From Pseudescherichia sp031998825 (GTDB lineage: Bacteria; Pseudomonadota; Gammaproteobacteria; Enterobacterales; Enterobacteriaceae): DNA of 64,000 nt. Made by a program: the position numbers and the translations under genes. The notes below the pieces were generated by a model. It worked only from the letters and a program-made list of their open reading frames with translations. It was not told where the DNA came from and did not search any database. Positions 34,644 to 43,359 of this stretch are shown one piece after another. The stretch spans positions 1 through 64,000 of the forward strand of contig NZ_DAMACX010000003.1 in NCBI RefSeq assembly GCF_031998825.1. Direction: 5' to 3'. Position 1 is the first letter of the stretch. Every line of letters begins with the position of its first letter.

Positions 34644-37370
34644 ATGGCTACGATTCATGTAGACGGCAAAGATTACGAGGTCAACGGGGCGGACAACCTG
34701 CTACAGGCATGTCTCTCGTTAGGTCTTGATATCCCGTATTTTTGCTGGCATCCGGCGCTGGGAAGCGTCGGCGCTTGCCGCCAGTGTGCGGTGAAGCAGT
34801 ACCAGAACGCGGAAGATACGCGCGGTCGCCTGGTGATGTCCTGTATGACACCAGCGACGGACAACACCTTTATCTCTATCGACGACGAAGAGGCAAAGCA
34901 GTTCCGTGAGAGCGTTGTAGAGTGGCTGATGACCAACCACCCGCACGACTGTCCGGTCTGTGAAGAGGGGGGCAACTGTCACCTGCAGGATATGACCGTG
35001 ATGACCGGTCATAGCTTCCGCCGCTATCGCTTTACGAAACGCACCCACCGCAACCAGGATCTGGGGCCATTCATCTCCCATGAGATGAACCGCTGCATCG
35101 CCTGCTATCGCTGCGTGCGCTACTACAAAGACTACGCTGACGGCACCGATCTTGGCGTTTACGGCGCGCATGACAACGTCTACTTTGGTCGTCCGGAAGA
35201 TGGCGTGCTGGAGAGCGAGTTCTCCGGCAACCTGGTTGAGATCTGCCCGACCGGCGTCTTTACCGACAAAACGCACTCCGAGCGCTACAACCGTAAGTGG
35301 GATATGCAGTTTGCGCCGAGCATCTGCCAGCAGTGCTCCCTGGGCTGTAACACCAGCCCCGGCGAACGCTACGGCGAGCTGCGTCGTATCGAAAACCGCT
35401 ATAACGGCACCGTTAACCACTACTTCCTCTGCGACCGTGGCCGCTTCGGCTACGGCTACGTGAACCTGAAGGATCGCCCGCGTCAGCCGGTTCAGCGCCG
35501 CGGCGACGATCTGATCGCCCTCAACGCCGAGCAGGCGATGCAGGGTGCGGCGGATATTCTGCGCCAGTCGAAGAAAGTGATCGGTATCGGCTCCCCGCGC
35601 GCCAGCGTCGAGAGCAACTTTGCCCTGCGTGAGCTGGTGGGTGCCGAGAACTTCTATACCGGCATCGCCAAAGGTGAGCAGGAGCGTCTTGAGCTGGCCC
35701 TGAAGGTGCTGCGCGAAGGGGGCATTCATACCCCGGCGCTGCGCGAAATCGAAAGCTACGACGCAGTGCTGATCCTCGGTGAAGACCTCACCCAGACCGG
35801 TGCGCGTGCCGCGCTGGCGGTGCGTCAGGCGGTGAAAGGCAAAGCGCGTGAGATGGCCGCGGCCCAGAAAGTGGCCGACTGGCAGATTGCCGCGATCCTT
35901 AACATCGGCCAGCGTGCCAAGCATCCGCTGTTCGTAACCAACGTTGACAGCACCCGCCTGGACGATATCGCCGCGTGGACCTACCGCGCGCCGGTAGAGG
36001 ACCAGGCGCGCTTAGGCTTTGCCATCGCCAACGCGCTGGACGGCTCCGCGCCTGCGGTCGAGGGCATCGATCGCGATCTGCAGAACAAAATTGATGTGAT
36101 TGTCCAGGCACTGGCCGGGGCGAAAAAACCGCTGATTATCTCCGGCACCAACGCCGGTAGCGCCGAGGTGATCCAGGCGGCAGCGAACGTGGCCAAGGCC
36201 CTGAAGGGACGCGGCGCGGACGTGGGCGTAACCATGATTGCCCGGGCGGTCAACAGCGTTGGTCTCGGTATGATCGGCGGCGGCTCTCTTGACGACGCCC
36301 TGAGCGAGCTGGAGAGCGGCGCGGCTGATGCCGTGGTGGTGCTGGAGAACGATCTCCATCGTCACGCCTCTGCGGCCCGCGTTGATGCTGCGCTCTCGAA
36401 AGCGCCGCTGGTGATGGTTATTGACCATCAGCGCACGGCGATCATGGAGAAAGCGCACCTGGTGCTGTCGGCGGCAAGCTTCGCCGAAAGCGACGGGACG
36501 GTGATCAACAACGAAGGCCGCGCCCAGCGCTTCTTCCAGGTTTACGATCCGGCCTACTACGACAGCAGCGCCGTGATGCTGGAGAGCTGGCGCTGGCTGC
36601 ACTCCCTGCACAGCACCGTACTGAACCGCGAAGTGGACTGGACCCAGCTCGATCACGTGATCGACGCCGCCATTGCCCAGCTGCCGCAGCTGGCCGGTAT
36701 CAAAGATGCTGCGCCGGACGCCAGCTTCCGCATTCGCGGCCAGAAACTGGCCCGTGAACCGCACCGCTACAGCGGCCGGACGGCAATGCGCGCCAATATC
36801 AACGTGCACGAGCCGCGCCAGCCGCAGGATAAAGACACCATGTTTGCCTTCTCAATGGAAGGAAACAACCAGCCGTCCGCACCGCGCTCGCAAATTCCGT
36901 TTGCCTGGGCTCCGGGTTGGAACTCACCGCAGGCGTGGAACAAATTCCAGGCCGAAGTGGGTGGCAAACTGCGTCATGGCGATCCGGGCGTGCGCCTGAT
37001 CGAAGCCTCGGCCAACGGGCTGGCGTATTTCGATCGCGTACCGGCGGGCTTCAAGGCGGAAGAGGGGAAATGGCGCATTGCACCGTACTACCACCTCTTC
37101 GGCAGCGACGAGATGTCCCAGCGCTCTCCGGTGTTCCAGACCCGTATGCCGCAGCCGTACATCAAGCTCAACCCGGCAGATGCCGCGAAGCTTGGCGTCA
37201 ACGCGGGCGCGCAGGTCGCATTCAGCTACGAAGGCCAGACGGTAACCCTGCCGCTGGTGATTGCAGATGGCTTGACAGCAGGGCAGGTGGGCTTGCCGAT
37301 GGGTATGCCGGGCATCGCACCGGTGCTGGCGGGCGCACGTCTTGAGAACTTGCAGGAGGCACAGCAATGA
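34644..37370 (+). CDS. nuoG: NADH-quinone oxidoreductase subunit G
   Basis: NuoG is the large iron-sulfur subunit. I choose the ATG at 34644 (MATIHVDGKDYEV) because GGAAG lies seven bases upstream; the in-frame ATG at 34638 leaves no spacing. This gives 908 residues, as in E. coli. The N-terminal ferredoxin-like domain has the N1b ligands ('ACRQCAVKQ'), then His/Cys for N5 ('HDCPVCEEGGNCH'), N4 ('CIACYRCVRYY') and the extra N7 cluster 'CQQCSLGCN'. A molybdopterin-oxidoreductase-like domain without cofactor follows. It overlaps nuoH by four bases. Confidence 0.98.
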   Translation: MATIHVDGKDYEVNGADNLLQACLSLGLDIPYFCWHPALGSVGACRQCAVKQYQNAEDTRGRLVMSCMTPATDNTFISIDDEEAKQFRESVVEWLMTNHPHDCPVCEEGGNCHLQDMTVMTGHSFRRYRFTKRTHRNQDLGPFISHEMNRCIACYRCVRYYKDYADGTDLGVYGAHDNVYFGRPEDGVLESEFSGNLVEICPTGVFTDKTHSERYNRKWDMQFAPSICQQCSLGCNTSPGERYGELRRIENRYNGTVNHYFLCDRGRFGYGYVNLKDRPRQPVQRRGDDLIALNAEQAMQGAADILRQSKKVIGIGSPRASVESNFALRELVGAENFYTGIAKGEQERLELALKVLREGGIHTPALREIESYDAVLILGEDLTQTGARAALAVRQAVKGKAREMAAAQKVADWQIAAILNIGQRAKHPLFVTNVDSTRLDDIAAWTYRAPVEDQARLGFAIANALDGSAPAVEGIDRDLQNKIDVIVQALAGAKKPLIISGTNAGSAEVIQAAANVAKALKGRGADVGVTMIARAVNSVGLGMIGGGSLDDALSELESGAADAVVVLENDLHRHASAARVDAALSKAPLVMVIDHQRTAIMEKAHLVLSAASFAESDGTVINNEGRAQRFFQVYDPAYYDSSAVMLESWRWLHSLHSTVLNREVDWTQLDHVIDAAIAQLPQLAGIKDAAPDASFRIRGQKLAREPHRYSGRTAMRANINVHEPRQPQDKDTMFAFSMEGNNQPSAPRSQIPFAWAPGWNSPQAWNKFQAEVGGKLRHGDPGVRLIEASANGLAYFDRVPAGFKAEEGKWRIAPYYHLFGSDEMSQRSPVFQTRMPQPYIKLNPADAAKLGVNAGAQVAFSYEGQTVTLPLVIADGLTAGQVGLPMGMPGIAPVLAGARLENLQEAQQ

Positions 37371-38344
37371 GTTGGTTAACACCGGAGCTGATTGATATCC
37401 TGATCGGCATTCTTAAGGCGTTGGCGATCCTGCTGGTGGTGGTCATCTGCGGCGCGTTCATGAGCTTTGCCGAGCGTCGTCTGCTGGGCCTGTTCCAGAA
37501 CCGTTACGGACCGAACCGCGTAGGCTGGGGTGGCTCACTCCAGCTGGTGGCGGACATGATCAAGATGTTCTTTAAAGAGGACTGGGTCCCGCGCTTCTCG
37601 GATCGCATGATCTATACGCTTGCACCGATGATCGCCTTTACCTCGCTGCTGCTGGCCTTTGCCATTGTGCCGGTCAGCCCGACGTGGGTAGTCGCCGATC
37701 TCAACATCGGGATCCTGTTCTTCCTGATGATGGCGGGGCTGACGGTCTACGCGGTGCTGTTTGCTGGTTGGGCGAGTAACAACAAATACTCCCTGCTGGG
37801 GGCGATGCGCGCCTCTGCCCAGACGCTGAGCTACGAGGTCTTCCTCGGGCTGTCGCTGATGGGCGTCGTGGCGCAGGCTGGTTCATTCAATATGACCGAC
37901 ATCGTCAACAACCAGACGCACCTGTGGAACATCATTCCCCAGTTCTTTGGTTTCCTCACCTTTGCGATTGCGGGCGTTGCGGTTTGTCACCGTCATCCGT
38001 TTGACCAGCCCGAGGCCGAGCAGGAGCTGGCGGACGGTTACCACATTGAATACTCCGGCATGAAGTTCGGCCTGTTCTTTGTGGGGGAGTACGTCGCTAT
38101 CGTTACCGTGTCCGCGCTGATCGTCACCCTGTTTTTCGGTGGCTGGCACGGCCCGTTCTTACCTCCGTTCGTCTGGTTTGCCCTGAAAACAGCATTCTTC
38201 ATGATGATGTTCATTTTGATTCGCGCAGCATTACCGCGTCCGCGTTATGACCAGGTGATGTCCTTCGGCTGGAAAGTGTGCCTGCCGCTTACGCTAATCA
38301 ACCTGCTGGTAACGGCGGCTGTCATTCTGTGGCAGGCGCAATAA
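37367..38344 (+). CDS. nuoH: NADH-quinone oxidoreductase subunit H
   Basis: NuoH forms the quinone entry channel with eight transmembrane helices in 325 residues. Conserved features are 'ERRLLGLFQNRYGPNRVGWGG' in two parts (about 36-56) and the acidic 'HPFDQPEAEQELADGYHIEYSG' region of the E-channel. It starts within the nuoG stop (ATGA). Confidence 0.97.
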   Translation: MSWLTPELIDILIGILKALAILLVVVICGAFMSFAERRLLGLFQNRYGPNRVGWGGSLQLVADMIKMFFKEDWVPRFSDRMIYTLAPMIAFTSLLLAFAIVPVSPTWVVADLNIGILFFLMMAGLTVYAVLFAGWASNNKYSLLGAMRASAQTLSYEVFLGLSLMGVVAQAGSFNMTDIVNNQTHLWNIIPQFFGFLTFAIAGVAVCHRHPFDQPEAEQELADGYHIEYSGMKFGLFFVGEYVAIVTVSALIVTLFFGGWHGPFLPPFVWFALKTAFFMMMFILIRAALPRPRYDQVMSFGWKVCLPLTLINLLVTAAVILWQAQ

Positions 38345-38358
38345 GGGATGAAAAGACC

Positions 38359-38901
38359 ATGACCTTAAAAGAGTTAATCGTAGGTTTCGGCACCCAGGTA
38401 CGCAGTATCTGGATGATCGGCCTGCACGCGTTTGCCAAACGCGAAACCCGTATGTATCCGGAAGAGCCGGTTTATCTGCCGCCGCGCTACCGTGGCCGCA
38501 TTGTATTAACCCGCGATCCGGACGGCGCCGAGCGCTGCGTTGCCTGTAACCTGTGTGCGGTAGCCTGCCCCGTAGGCTGTATTTCGCTGCAAAAAGCGGA
38601 AACCGTCGATGGCCGCTGGTATCCAGAGTTTTTCCGTATCAACTTCTCACGCTGCATCTTCTGCGGCATGTGTGAAGAGGCCTGCCCGACTACCGCAATC
38701 CAGCTTACGCCAGACTTCGAGCTGGGCGAGTTCAAGCGTCAGGACCTGGTATACGAAAAAGAGGATCTGCTGATCTCCGGTCCGGGTAAATATCCGGAAT
38801 ATAACTTCTACCGGATGGCAGGTATGGCAATCGACGGCAAAGATAAGGGCGAGGCGGAAAACGAGGCCAAACCTATCGACGTCAAGGGCCTGTTACCGTA
38901 A
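38359..38901 (+). CDS. nuoI: NADH-quinone oxidoreductase subunit I
   Basis: NuoI carries two 4Fe-4S clusters, N6a and N6b, bound by 'CVACNLCAVACP' and 'CIFCGMCEEACP'. The start at 38359 (MTLKELIVGFG) gives 180 residues, the E. coli length; upstream in-frame ATGs lie within nuoH. It lies 11 bases before nuoJ. Confidence 0.97.
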   Translation: MTLKELIVGFGTQVRSIWMIGLHAFAKRETRMYPEEPVYLPPRYRGRIVLTRDPDGAERCVACNLCAVACPVGCISLQKAETVDGRWYPEFFRINFSRCIFCGMCEEACPTTAIQLTPDFELGEFKRQDLVYEKEDLLISGPGKYPEYNFYRMAGMAIDGKDKGEAENEAKPIDVKGLLP

Positions 38902-38941
38902 GGAGAGGGGCAATGGAGTTCGCTTTTTATATCTGTGGCCT
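38887..38941 (+). repeat. 55-bp direct repeat, left copy, including a false nuoJ start at 38913
   Basis: These 55 bases (nuoI 3' end, ribosome site and first ten codons of nuoJ) recur exactly at 39042-39096 across a run of exactly 100 N. It is best explained as overlapping contig ends joined without merging, so it is not a biological repeat. Confidence 0.95.
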
Positions 38942-39041
38942 NNNNNNNNNNNNNNNNNNNNNNNNNNNNNNNNNNNNNNNNNNNNNNNNNNNNNNNNNNN
39001 NNNNNNNNNNNNNNNNNNNNNNNNNNNNNNNNNNNNNNNNN
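38942..39041. other. Assembly gap of exactly 100 N
   Basis: The placeholder-length gap is flanked by identical 55-bp sequence on each side. If the two copies are one, the true gap length is zero and about 155 bases of this window do not exist in the genome. Confidence 0.97.
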
Positions 39042-39096
39042 GGCCTGTTACCGTAAGGAGAGGGGCAATGGAGTTCGCTTTTTATATCTGTGGCCT
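39042..39096 (+). repeat. 55-bp direct repeat, right copy
   Basis: This is identical to 38887-38941. It holds the last codons of nuoI, AAGGAGAGGGG and the true nuoJ start at 39068. Confidence 0.95.
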
Positions 39097-39619
39097 TGTT
39101 GCCATCGTGACTACGCTACGCGTGATCACGCACACCAATCCGGTGCATGCGCTGCTATACCTGATTGTCTCCCTGCTGGCGATTTCCGGGGTCTTCTTCT
39201 CCCTTGGCGCCTACTTCGCCGGGGCACTGGAGATCATCGTCTACGCCGGGGCCATCATGGTGCTGTTCGTATTCGTGGTGATGATGCTTAACCTTGGCGG
39301 AGCCGAGATTGAGCAGGAGCGCCAGTGGCTGAAGCCGCAGGTGTGGATCGGCCCGGGGCTGGTCTCTGCCGTGCTGCTGGTGGTGATGGTTTACGCCATC
39401 CTCACCGTTAACGATCAGGGCATTGATGGCACCTCGATTAGCGCGAAAGCGGTAGGTATTACCCTGTTCGGGCCATACGTTCTGGCGGTTGAGCTGGCGT
39501 CGATGCTGCTGCTGGCCGGTCTGGTTGTGGCCTTCCACGTTGGCCGCGAAGAGCGTCCGGGCGAGGTGCTCAGCAACCGTCCGGCAGATGCGAAAAGAAA
39601 AACGGAGGAGCACGTATGA
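39068..39619 (+). CDS. nuoJ: NADH-quinone oxidoreductase subunit J
   Basis: NuoJ is a membrane-arm subunit with five transmembrane helices, including the pi-bulge helix 3 'AGALEIIVYAGAIMVLFVFVV'. The 183 residues match E. coli NuoJ (184) with the same start MEFAFYICGL. The gene is whole in this copy; the stub at 38913-38941 across the N gap is the same start duplicated by assembly. It overlaps nuoK by four bases. Confidence 0.95.
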   Translation: MEFAFYICGLVAIVTTLRVITHTNPVHALLYLIVSLLAISGVFFSLGAYFAGALEIIVYAGAIMVLFVFVVMMLNLGGAEIEQERQWLKPQVWIGPGLVSAVLLVVMVYAILTVNDQGIDGTSISAKAVGITLFGPYVLAVELASMLLLAGLVVAFHVGREERPGEVLSNRPADAKRKTEEHV

Positions 39620-39918
39620 TCCCCTTACAACACGGATTGATCCTTGCCGCCGTTCTGTTTGTGCTCGGGCTGACGGGGCTTATCATCCGCCGCAACCTGC
39701 TGTTCATGCTGATTGGGCTGGAAATCATGATTAACGCCGCCGCGCTGGCTTTTGTCGTCGCGGGCAGCTACTGGGGCCAGACCGACGGCCAGGTGATGTA
39801 TATCCTCGCGATTAGCCTTGCGGCAGCGGAAGCCAGTATTGGCCTGGCGCTGCTGCTCCAGCTGCATCGCCGTCGCCAGAACCTGAATATCGATTCAGTA
39901 AGTGAGTTGCGTGGATGA
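39616..39918 (+). CDS. nuoK: NADH-quinone oxidoreductase subunit K
   Basis: NuoK is an MrpC-like membrane subunit of 100 residues with three transmembrane helices. The two conserved glutamates of the proton path are visible in 'MLIGLEIMINAAAL' (about Glu36) and 'AAAEASIGLAL' (about Glu72). It overlaps nuoJ and nuoL by four bases each. Confidence 0.97.
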   Translation: MIPLQHGLILAAVLFVLGLTGLIIRRNLLFMLIGLEIMINAAALAFVVAGSYWGQTDGQVMYILAISLAAAEASIGLALLLQLHRRRQNLNIDSVSELRG

Positions 39919-41756
39919 ACATGCTTGCCTTAACCATTATTTTGCCATTGATTGGCTTTCTGCTTCTGTCGTTCTCCCGTGGCCGCTGGTCGGAAAACCT
40001 CTCCGCCGCGGTGGGGATGGGCTCCGTCGGGCTGGCGGCGCTGGTAACGGTGATTGCTGGCGTTGATTTCTTTAACAACGGACGCGAGGCCTTCAGCCAG
40101 CCGCTGTGGACCTGGATGGCGGTGGGCGATTTCAACATCGGCGTTAACCTGGTGCTGGACGGCCTGTCGCTGACTATGCTCTCGGTGGTGACCGGCGTTG
40201 GTTTCCTGATCCACATGTTCGCCTCCTGGTACATGCGCGGTGAAGAGGGCTACTCCCGCTTCTTCGCCTACACCAACCTGTTCATCGCGAGCATGGTGGT
40301 GCTGGTGCTGGCGGACAACCTGCTGCTGATGTACCTCGGCTGGGAAGGCGTAGGCCTCTGCTCCTATCTGCTGATCGGCTTCTACTACACCGATCCGAAG
40401 AACGGTGCGGCGGCAATGAAAGCGTTTGTCGTGACCCGTGTGGGTGACGTCTTCCTCGCTTTCGCACTGTTCATTCTCTACACCGAGCTGGGCACGCTGA
40501 ACTTCCGCGAGATGGTCGAGCTGGCACCTGCGCACTTCGAAGCGGGTAACAACATGCTGACGTGGGCGACGCTGATGCTGCTGGGCGGTGCGGTCGGTAA
40601 ATCCGCGCAGCTGCCGTTGCAGACCTGGCTGGCGGACGCGATGGCTGGCCCGACGCCGGTCTCGGCGCTGATCCACGCCGCGACGATGGTTACCGCCGGT
40701 GTCTACCTGATCGCCCGTACCCACGGCCTGTTCCTGATGACCCCGGAGATCCTGCATCTGGTGGGGATCGTCGGCGCGGTTACTCTGGTGCTGGCCGGTT
40801 TTGCGGCGCTGGTACAGACCGACATCAAACGCGTTCTCGCTTACTCCACCATGAGCCAGATTGGCTATATGTTCCTCGCGCTGGGCGTGCAGGCATGGGA
40901 TGCGGCGATTTTCCACCTGATGACCCACGCGTTCTTTAAAGCGCTGCTGTTCCTCTCGTCTGGCTCGGTGATCCTTGCCTGCCACCACGAGCAGAACATC
41001 TTCAAGATGGGCGGGCTGCGTAAATCAATTCCGCTGGTCTACGTCTGCTTCCTGGTAGGCGGTGCGGCGCTGGCGGCTCTGCCGCTGATCACCGCGGGCT
41101 TCTTCAGTAAGGATGAGATCCTCGCCGGGGCGATGGCGAACGGCCATATCAACCTGATGGTGGCGGGCCTGGTGGGTGCGTTCATGACCTCGCTCTATAC
41201 TTTCCGGATGATCTTTATCGTCTTCCACGGCAAAGAGCAGATCCATGCCCACGCCGGGAAGGGGATTACCCACCACCTGCCGCTGATTGTGCTGCTGGTC
41301 CTCTCGACCTTCGTTGGGGCGATGATCGTACCGCCGCTGCAGGGCGTGCTGCCGGATACTACCGAGCTTGAGCACGGCCGCGTGCTGACGCTGGAGATCA
41401 CCTCGGGCGTGGTCGCTATCGCCGGGATCCTGATTGCCGCATGGCTGTGGCTGGGTAAGCGTACGCTGGTCACCTCCATTGCCAACAGCGCACCGGGTCG
41501 TCTGCTGGGCACCTGGTGGTACAACGCCTGGGGCTTCGACTGGCTGTATGACAAAATCTTCGTTAAACCTTTCCTCGGCATTGCGTGGCTGATTAAGCGC
41601 GATCCGCTGAATGCGTTGATGAACACGCCGGCTATTCTCTCCCGCTTTGCCGGGAAAGGCCTGCTGTTCAGCGAAAACGGACAGCTACGCTGGTATGTGG
41701 CATCCATGAGCGTTGGTGCGGTCGTGGTGCTCGCCCTGCTGGTGGTATTGCGTTAA
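39915..41756 (+). CDS. nuoL: NADH-quinone oxidoreductase subunit L
   Basis: NuoL is the distal antiporter-like proton pump subunit, 613 residues as in E. coli. It has about 16 transmembrane helices, the long lateral helix near the C-terminus, and the key residues in 'YLGWEGVGLCSYLLIGFYY' (Glu144 region) and 'GKSAQLPLQTWLADAMAGPTPVSALIHAATM' in parts. It is followed by a REP element before nuoM. Confidence 0.97.
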   Translation: MNMLALTIILPLIGFLLLSFSRGRWSENLSAAVGMGSVGLAALVTVIAGVDFFNNGREAFSQPLWTWMAVGDFNIGVNLVLDGLSLTMLSVVTGVGFLIHMFASWYMRGEEGYSRFFAYTNLFIASMVVLVLADNLLLMYLGWEGVGLCSYLLIGFYYTDPKNGAAAMKAFVVTRVGDVFLAFALFILYTELGTLNFREMVELAPAHFEAGNNMLTWATLMLLGGAVGKSAQLPLQTWLADAMAGPTPVSALIHAATMVTAGVYLIARTHGLFLMTPEILHLVGIVGAVTLVLAGFAALVQTDIKRVLAYSTMSQIGYMFLALGVQAWDAAIFHLMTHAFFKALLFLSSGSVILACHHEQNIFKMGGLRKSIPLVYVCFLVGGAALAALPLITAGFFSKDEILAGAMANGHINLMVAGLVGAFMTSLYTFRMIFIVFHGKEQIHAHAGKGITHHLPLIVLLVLSTFVGAMIVPPLQGVLPDTTELEHGRVLTLEITSGVVAIAGILIAAWLWLGKRTLVTSIANSAPGRLLGTWWYNAWGFDWLYDKIFVKPFLGIAWLIKRDPLNALMNTPAILSRFAGKGLLFSENGQLRWYVASMSVGAVVVLALLVVLR

Positions 41757-41763
41757 TCGGTAA

Positions 41764-41790
41764 GCCCGGTAAGCGCTGGCGCCACCGGGC
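41764..41790. repeat. REP element between nuoL and nuoM
   Basis: GCCCGGT and ACCGGGC flank AAGCGCTGGCGCC, the enterobacterial REP layout. It sits in the only sizeable gap (66 bases) in the second half of the operon and probably stabilises upstream mRNA. Confidence 0.75.
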
Positions 41791-41822
41791 AATTTAGACT
41801 TTAACAAGGAACAAATATCGCC

Positions 41823-43352
41823 ATGTTATTACCCTGGCTAATACTGATTCCCTTTATCGGCGGCTTCCTGTGCTGGCAAACTGAACGCTTCGGCGTGAAG
41901 GTGCCGCGCTGGATCGCGCTGGTAACAATGGGGCTGACGCTGGCGCTTTCCCTGCAGCTATGGATGCAGGGCGGCTACTCTCTTACCCAGGCTGCAGGTC
42001 TGCCGCAGTGGCAGTCTGAGTTTGTGCTGCCGTGGATCCCGCGCTTTGGTATCACCATTCACCTGGCGCTGGACGGTTTGTCGCTGCTGATGGTCGTCCT
42101 GACCGGCTTCCTCGGCGTGCTGGCGGTACTCTGCTCATGGCGCGAGATCGAAAAATACCAGGGCTTCTTCCACCTCAACCTGATGTGGATCCTGGGTGGC
42201 GTGATCGGCGTGTTCCTTGCCATCGACATGTTCCTGTTCTTCTTCTTCTGGGAGATGATGCTGGTGCCGATGTACTTCCTGATCGCGCTCTGGGGCCACA
42301 AGGCCTCCGATGGTAAAACGCGTATCACGGCGGCCACCAAGTTCTTCATCTACACCCAGGCGAGCGGGCTGGTGATGCTGATTGCGATCCTTGGGCTGGT
42401 GTTTGTCCACTATAACGCCACCGGCGTCTGGACCTTCAACTACGAGCAGCTGCTGAACACCCCGATGTCTCACGGCATAGAGTACCTGCTGATGCTGGGC
42501 TTCTTCATCGCTTTTGCGGTGAAAATGCCGGTCGTACCGCTGCACGGCTGGCTGCCGGACGCGCACTCCCAGGCACCGACCGCGGGTTCCGTTGACCTCG
42601 CAGGGATTTTGCTGAAAACCGCGGCCTATGGTCTGCTGCGCTTTGCGCTGCCGCTGTTCCCGAACGCCTCTGCCGAGTTTGCGCCTATTGCGATGTGGCT
42701 GGGTGTAATCGGTATCTTCTACGGCGCGTGGATGGCCTTTGCCCAAACCGATATTAAACGTCTGATCGCCTACACCTCCGTCTCCCACATGGGCTTCGTG
42801 CTGATCGCCATCTATACCGGCAGCCAGCTCGCCTATCAGGGTGCGGTGATCCAGATGATTGCTCACGGTCTCTCTGCGGCCGGTCTGTTCATCATCTGCG
42901 GCCAGCTCTATGAGCGTCTGCATACTCGTGATATGCGCATGATGGGCGGCCTGTGGAGCAAAATTAAGTGGCTGCCAGCGCTGTCGATGTTCTTTGCCGT
43001 CGCCACCCTCGGGATGCCGGGTACCGGTAACTTCGTGGGCGAGTTTATGATCCTCTTCGGCAGCTTCGGCGTCGTACCGGTCATCACCGTGATCTCGACC
43101 TTTGGTCTGGTTTTCGCCTCGGTCTACTCGCTGGCGATGCTGCACCGCGCCTACTTCGGTAAGGCGAAGAGTGAAATTGCCGCTAAAGAACTGCCAGGGA
43201 TGTCGCTGCGTGAGCTGTTCATCATCCTGCTGCTGGTAGTACTTCTGGTACTGCTCGGCATCTATCCGCAGCCGATTCTGGATACCTCGCACTCTGCGAT
43301 GAGCAATATCCAGCAGTGGTTTGTTAATTCCGTTACTACTACAAGGCCGTAA
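41823..43352 (+). CDS. nuoM: NADH-quinone oxidoreductase subunit M
   Basis: NuoM is the second antiporter-like pump subunit, 509 residues as in E. coli. The conserved Glu is in 'FFFFWEMMLVPMYFLIALWG' (about 139-158), and the lysine helix is in 'FAVKMPVVPLHGWLPDAHSQAP'. AACAAGGAAC precedes the ATG. It ends 'NSVTTTRP' seven bases before nuoN. Confidence 0.97.
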   Translation: MLLPWLILIPFIGGFLCWQTERFGVKVPRWIALVTMGLTLALSLQLWMQGGYSLTQAAGLPQWQSEFVLPWIPRFGITIHLALDGLSLLMVVLTGFLGVLAVLCSWREIEKYQGFFHLNLMWILGGVIGVFLAIDMFLFFFFWEMMLVPMYFLIALWGHKASDGKTRITAATKFFIYTQASGLVMLIAILGLVFVHYNATGVWTFNYEQLLNTPMSHGIEYLLMLGFFIAFAVKMPVVPLHGWLPDAHSQAPTAGSVDLAGILLKTAAYGLLRFALPLFPNASAEFAPIAMWLGVIGIFYGAWMAFAQTDIKRLIAYTSVSHMGFVLIAIYTGSQLAYQGAVIQMIAHGLSAAGLFIICGQLYERLHTRDMRMMGGLWSKIKWLPALSMFFAVATLGMPGTGNFVGEFMILFGSFGVVPVITVISTFGLVFASVYSLAMLHRAYFGKAKSEIAAKELPGMSLRELFIILLLVVLLVLLGIYPQPILDTSHSAMSNIQQWFVNSVTTTRP

Positions 43353-43359
43353 AGCGCAT

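Noticed and set aside
38913..39291. A long reading frame across the N run, which could suggest a second, truncated nuoJ or a novel protein.
   Set aside because: It exists only because N is translated as X; the left start is the same 55 bases as the true nuoJ start, duplicated by assembly.
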